Source: Anaerolineae bacterium | GTDB lineage: Bacteria > Chloroflexota > Anaerolineae > E26-bin7 | Assembly (NCBI GenBank): GCA_029933115.1 | Contig: JAOZOT010000116.1 | Coordinates: 1 to 8,258, forward strand | Direction of reading: 5' to 3' | DNA length: 8,258 nucleotides | Shown here: positions 5,749 through 8,258 of the stretch, one piece after another | How the letters are laid out: every line of letters starts with the position of its first letter | Position numbering within the stretch: position 1 is the stretch's first letter | Notes under the pieces: generated by a model | Told to the model about the DNA's origin: nothing | Database searches by the model: none | Seen by the model: the letters and a program-made list of their open reading frames with translations, nothing else | Translations under genes and position numbers: made by a program

Positions 5749-6931
5749 CGCAAATCTCCCGGTAGACCTGCAAAATCTTCTTCCCAGCCTCAGACCACAG
5801 ATAGTGACGGGTCGCTCTTTCTCGCAACTGCCGGCCCAATTCCCTGCTCCTGGTGGGATTGTCCAAAAGCGCCTCTAGGGCCTTGGCCAGAGCGAGCGCA
5901 TCCCCCACCGGGGCGTAGACCCCTTGCTCTCCCAGATACTCCTGGCTGACCGGGGTATCGAAGGCTACTACGGGTAGGCCCATGGCCATGTAGTTCAGAA
6001 GCTTGCCGCTGCCCTCGGTGGCCGAGATTTTGGGCGCTACGGCCACATCGCCAAGAGCCAGGTAGGAGGGGGCTTTCTCGTAAGGGATGCGGCCGGTGAA
6101 AGTGATATGCTCGGCGAGACTCAGCCGTTCGGCCATTTTCCGGTAGTGCTCTACGTTGGGGAAGCCCATGACGAGAAAGTGGACGTTGGAACAGACCCTG
6201 AGCAGATGGATTGCCGCTCGTAGGAGCAGGTCAATGCCCTGATATTCGGCCAGAAGACCCAGGTAGGCTACTATCTTGCGCTCCGGCGGAATCCCCAGCT
6301 TTGCTCTCAAAGCCAGGCGTTCCTCCTCGTCCACGACGTCGGGTCTGAAGCGAGTGCTGTCCACGCAGTCGGGCACAATGTGAATTTTCCGCCTGTCGCA
6401 ACCAAACTGGTTTACCAGCAATTCAGCGGCGTGATGCGAGTTGGCGATGATGGCCTGGGGCAAACGGGTGAGGAGCTTCTCCAGCCGGTACAGGAGGTGA
6501 TAGGACAGGCTATTTGGCCGCAAGAACTTGTGGTCAATCATCTCGCCGGTGAGACTGCCCTGAAAGTCCAAGACCAGGGGCACGTTGCCCTTCGGCGGGC
6601 TCAGCAGGTAGCCGATCAGGGCTCCTTCGTGCAAGAAGGCGTGGATGACATCAGGTTTCAGCCGCTTGGCCACCGCGGCGCATTTCATCAGGAGAAGGAC
6701 GTCAAAAGCGATCTTGTGCCAGGAAGAGCCCACCTCGTAGCCTTTCCGCCACGGGATGCCGGCGGTGCGCTCAATGGCCAGGTCGTCAACGTCTTGGCCG
6801 CTGTGATAGGTGCAAATGGTGATGCGGTTGCCCAGCTTCTGAAGGATGCGGGCCTCTTCCAGAATACGTACATGGGATCCATAGTCGGCGAAAAAGGAAG
6901 TAGGGGCGATCAGCAGGATATTGTAACTCAA
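5693..6931 (-). CDS. Glycosyltransferase family 4 (GT-B fold, group 1)
   Basis: A predicted cytoplasmic or membrane-associated retaining glycosyltransferase that adds a sugar from a nucleotide donor to a lipid-linked glycan; donor and acceptor cannot be read from sequence. The 412 residues form two Rossmann-like halves. N-terminal: ILLIAPTSFFADYGSHVRI (5-23) and DVIHAFLHEG (94-103), then ANSHHAAELL (163-172) and VPDCVDSTRF (186-195). C-terminal: VAYLGLLAEYQGIDLLL (221-237), FTGRIPY (278-284), and the donor site around ISATEGSGKLLNYMAMG (302-318) with Glu306. In the usual E-x7-E pattern the second Glu is replaced by Asn313 in a KLLNY version. No transmembrane segment is evident. The TTG start at 6931 is forced: a stop in the same frame lies two codons upstream and no other early start exists. 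Only 3 bp separate it from the GT2 gene. The last 18 or so residues are read from sequence that also encodes the acetyltransferase start. Confidence 0.9.
   Translation of the reverse strand: MSYNILLIAPTSFFADYGSHVRILEEARILQKLGNRITICTYHSGQDVDDLAIERTAGIPWRKGYEVGSSWHKIAFDVLLLMKCAAVAKRLKPDVIHAFLHEGALIGYLLSPPKGNVPLVLDFQGSLTGEMIDHKFLRPNSLSYHLLYRLEKLLTRLPQAIIANSHHAAELLVNQFGCDRRKIHIVPDCVDSTRFRPDVVDEEERLALRAKLGIPPERKIVAYLGLLAEYQGIDLLLRAAIHLLRVCSNVHFLVMGFPNVEHYRKMAERLSLAEHITFTGRIPYEKAPSYLALGDVAVAPKISATEGSGKLLNYMAMGLPVVAFDTPVSQEYLGEQGVYAPVGDALALAKALEALLDNPTRSRELGRQLRERATRHYLWSEAGKKILQVYREICDESHDPSYGRGVTPSRDR
5756..5759 (-). promoter_or_regulatory. Ribosome binding site of the acetyltransferase, inside the GT4 gene
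   Basis: GGAG with 7-nt spacing to ATG 5748, located in codons of the upstream glycosyltransferase. It supports the early start and thus the long gene overlap. Confidence 0.65.
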
Positions 6932-6934
6932 GTC

Positions 6935-7648
6935 TCAAATCTCGGCTCTCTCTCCCTCTACCCACAGCCGCCACCGGAAGCGGATCAATTCTCGAAAGGC
7001 GCGGGTGATCACATCGAGGCGTGCTCCGGTTGGGCTGCCGGCCACGCGAGGACGATGACCGGCTAACGGCACCTCACGGATGCGATAGCCGGCCCGTTTG
7101 GCTCGCACCAGGAACTCGGCGCTGAAGGTAGCTCCTCGTGATTCGATATTGATGCGGTCAATGATCTCCCGCCGGAAGAGCTTGAAAGCACAGTCAATGT
7201 CACGGCTGGTATAGCCGAACAGAAGTGTCACCAGGGCACTCCATCCCCATCCGTTGAGTTTGCGCATGAAAGGATCGCGGCGTGGGGCGCGATAGCCAAT
7301 TACCAAATCGTACTCGCCAATGAAGGGGAGCAGCTTGTTAATCTCGGTCAGGTCGAACTGGCGGTCAGAGTCGGTGAAGAAAACGAGTTCCTTGCGGGCG
7401 CCGGTAAAGCCGGAGTAGAGAGCTGCCCCGTAACCCTGGTTGACTTGGTGCTGGACGAGTCGCACCTGAGGGTAGCGTTCGGCTAACCGGCGCACCTTCT
7501 CTGCCGTGCCGTCTCGACTGCCATCATCAACGACGACGATTTCAAAATCGTCAGCGATTGCCCCCACAATCTCAATGGCTTCCATCACCGCCGGGCCTAT
7601 GTTTTCTTCTTCGTTGTAAGCTGGGAGCACTACCGATATGCCTGGCAA
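6935..7648 (-). CDS. Glycosyltransferase family 2, dolichyl-phosphate-mannose-synthase-like (soluble)
   Basis: Predicted inverting GT-A glycosyltransferase of the DPM1/GtrB/ArnC-like group, which typically passes a sugar from a nucleotide donor to a polyprenyl phosphate at the inner membrane face. From TTG 7648 it has 237 residues: ISVVLPAYNEEENIG (4-18), VVVDDGSRDGT (38-48), NQGYGAALYSGF (70-81), metal-binding TDSD (92-95), DIDCAFKLFRR (150-160) and TFSAEFLVRAKRAGYRIREV (174-193). There is no C-terminal membrane anchor as in GtrB, so it may rely on a partner. TTG 7648 is preferred because GGGGG lies 7 nt upstream and the fold starts at once. A GTG at 7699 would add 17 residues, overlap the upstream gene by 17 bp, lacks a ribosome binding site and reads through a small repeat-like segment. 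The gene ends 3 bp before the GT4 gene. Acceptor and donor are unknown. Confidence 0.9.
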   Translation of the reverse strand: MPGISVVLPAYNEEENIGPAVMEAIEIVGAIADDFEIVVVDDGSRDGTAEKVRRLAERYPQVRLVQHQVNQGYGAALYSGFTGARKELVFFTDSDRQFDLTEINKLLPFIGEYDLVIGYRAPRRDPFMRKLNGWGWSALVTLLFGYTSRDIDCAFKLFRREIIDRINIESRGATFSAEFLVRAKRAGYRIREVPLAGHRPRVAGSPTGARLDVITRAFRELIRFRWRLWVEGERAEI

Positions 7649-7655
7649 ATTGATT

Positions 7656-7662
7656 CCCCCTT
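7656..7662 (-). promoter_or_regulatory. Ribosome binding site favouring TTG 7648 for the GT2 gene
   Basis: AAGGGGG with 7-nt spacing to TTG 7648. The competing GTG at 7699 has no purine-rich tract at the right distance. Confidence 0.5.
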
Positions 7663-7680
7663 CAACGGATTCAGGATGCC
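7658..7680. repeat. Possible dispersed-repeat remnant before the GT2 gene
   Basis: The minus strand reads GGCATCCTGAATCCG followed by TTGAAGGG. Read in the GT2 frame it gives RHPESVEG. From general knowledge, CATCCTGA...GAAGG-like segments recur between genes in many environmental bacterial genomes, so this may be a remnant of such a dispersed repeat. Only one copy is seen in this window, so the call is tentative. Confidence 0.3.
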
Positions 7681-7682
7681 GC

Positions 7683-8258
7683 TTACACTCGCACCTCACG
7701 GGCCGAGGTATAGGTCTCTATGCCAAAATCCCGAGCCAGTTCTTCGGCTCCTGGATCAAAGTAGGGTGAGATCAGAATCATCCGTTTGACTTCAACTCCC
7801 TCTTCACGTTCATAGAAAGTCACCTTTCGCCGGAAAAGGGACACGTCACCCCGACTGATGGAGGATTTGAGTTCCAACAGCCAGCAGTCTCCGTTGTGAA
7901 TGACCACGTCAATTTCCACCGGGGCGGGCCGGCCGAAGACTTGGCCCTCGGTGTCCATTTTCAGATAGCGTTCTGCCTTCAGGCCGGTTTCCTCGGTCAG
8001 GATGCCGGCCACTCCAGCGCGAAAGGCGTCTTCGGACAGTATGCCCCAGCGGGCTCCCAACGCCTGGACGTGTACGCCCAAATCCCTGATCTCCCTGGAA
8101 TGTTGGGCAAAGCCACGGTTGAAATCTTCCCGCAATTCATTCAGTCGCCGGGAGAGCTCTTCTATCCGTTGGGAGTGCTCCTCCAGCCGCCGGGAGTGTT
8201 CCTCTTGCCTCTGGGCGAATTCCTCCATTCGTTGAGAGTGCTCTTCCAGCCGCCGGGA
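7683..8258 (-). CDS. Coiled-coil PD-(D/E)XK nuclease-like protein (DUF3782-type), 5' end cut by window edge
   Basis: Only the last 191 residues are visible; the frame is open to base 8258 and the heptads continue past ATG 8228, so that ATG is probably internal. The visible N-terminal part is a run of charged heptads (SRRLEEH, SQRMEEF, AQRQEEH, SRRLEEH, SQRIEEL, SRRLNEL), a predicted coiled coil. Then comes the conserved LGARWGILSEDAFR, and a nuclease-like core with EIDVVI (Asp 107 counted from ATG 8228) and LLELKSS (Glu119-Leu-Lys121), the Asp...Glu-x-Lys arrangement of the PD-(D/E)XK superfamily, ending in ISPYFDPGAEELARDFGIETYT. This pattern fits DUF3782-like proteins, whose role is not established; they are frequent in cyanobacteria, Chloroflexota and some archaea. 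The active-site residues are intact. It is the most upstream gene seen and lies 34 bp before the GT2 gene, but a link to glycan synthesis is only positional. Confidence 0.8.
   Translation of the reverse strand, partial: SRRLEEHSQRMEEFAQRQEEHSRRLEEHSQRIEELSRRLNELREDFNRGFAQHSREIRDLGVHVQALGARWGILSEDAFRAGVAGILTEETGLKAERYLKMDTEGQVFGRPAPVEIDVVIHNGDCWLLELKSSISRGDVSLFRRKVTFYEREEGVEVKRMILISPYFDPGAEELARDFGIETYTSAREVRV
8154..8258 (-). repeat. 21-bp tandem units encoding coiled-coil heptads
   Basis: Five consecutive 21-bp units (8154-8174, 8175-8195, 8196-8216, 8217-8237, 8238-8258) each encode one heptad. Units 8175-8195 and 8238-8258 differ at one base and are 63 bp apart; the others are diverged. The array continues off the right edge. 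Confidence 0.7.

Noticed and set aside
6380..7066. Plus-strand open frame of 228 codons across the GT4-GT2 junction
   Set aside because: It is antisense to two well-supported glycosyltransferases and spans their boundary, with no motif of its own.
7649..7699. GTG 7699 as the GT2 start
   Set aside because: No ribosome binding site, overlap with the upstream gene, and a repeat-like N-terminal extension; TTG 7648 has GGGGG at 7 nt and fits the fold.

Overview
The window is one tightly packed block of nine genes, all on the minus strand, so transcription runs from the right edge to the left edge. It encodes nucleotide-sugar synthesis and glycosyl transfer for a surface polysaccharide or glycoconjugate. 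No RNA gene, CRISPR array, transposase or plus-strand gene can be supported. The largest gap between genes is 115 bp, and no convincing promoter or terminator is visible. The first gene (right) and the last gene (left) both run off the window.

Order in transcription: (1) the end of a protein with heptad repeats and a PD-(D/E)XK nuclease-like domain (7683-8258, partial); (2) a family 2 glycosyltransferase of the dolichol-phosphate-mannose-synthase type (6935-7648); (3) a GT-B family 4 glycosyltransferase (5693-6931); (4) a left-handed beta-helix N-acetyltransferase with a zinc ribbon, WbpD/WlbB type (5155-5748); (5) a DegT/DnrJ/EryC1 PLP aminotransferase, WbpE type (3954-5039); (6) a Gfo/Idh/MocA oxidoreductase resembling UDP-GlcNAc 3-dehydrogenases (2941-3957); (7) a UDP-HexNAc 6-dehydrogenase of WecC type (1606-2925); (8) a Uma2-family PD-(D/E)XK protein (945-1562); (9) a GDP-fucose-synthase-like SDR (1-924, partial).

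Genes 4-7 supply the four reaction types needed to turn a UDP-HexNAc into a UDP-2,3-diacetamido-2,3-dideoxy-hexuronic acid: C6 oxidation, C3 oxidation, C3 transamination and 3-N-acetylation. Genes 2 and 3 would add sugars to a lipid carrier or growing glycan. Gene 9 reduces and epimerises a GDP-4-keto-6-deoxy sugar and would feed a second, GDP-linked donor. An initiating phosphoglycosyltransferase, flippase, polymerase, UDP-HexNAc 2-epimerase and GDP-mannose 4,6-dehydratase are not in the window and would have to lie elsewhere.

Points that stand out: two unrelated nuclease-fold proteins (Uma2 and the coiled-coil one) sit inside a sugar operon; the 6-dehydrogenase has Arg-Arg where NAD-dependent relatives carry an acidic ribose-binding residue; the GT4 and acetyltransferase genes overlap by 56 bp; a 30-bp tandem repeat fills the only sizeable gap; and about half of the visible starts are TTG with good ribosome binding sites.

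Organism: the fairly GC-rich bacterial-style operon, frequent TTG starts, canonical GGAGG-type Shine-Dalgarno sites, Uma2 and DUF3782-like nuclease-fold genes and dispersed small repeats would suit a Chloroflexota (Anaerolineae-like) or similar environmental bacterium. This is inference; the sequence does not prove the taxon.
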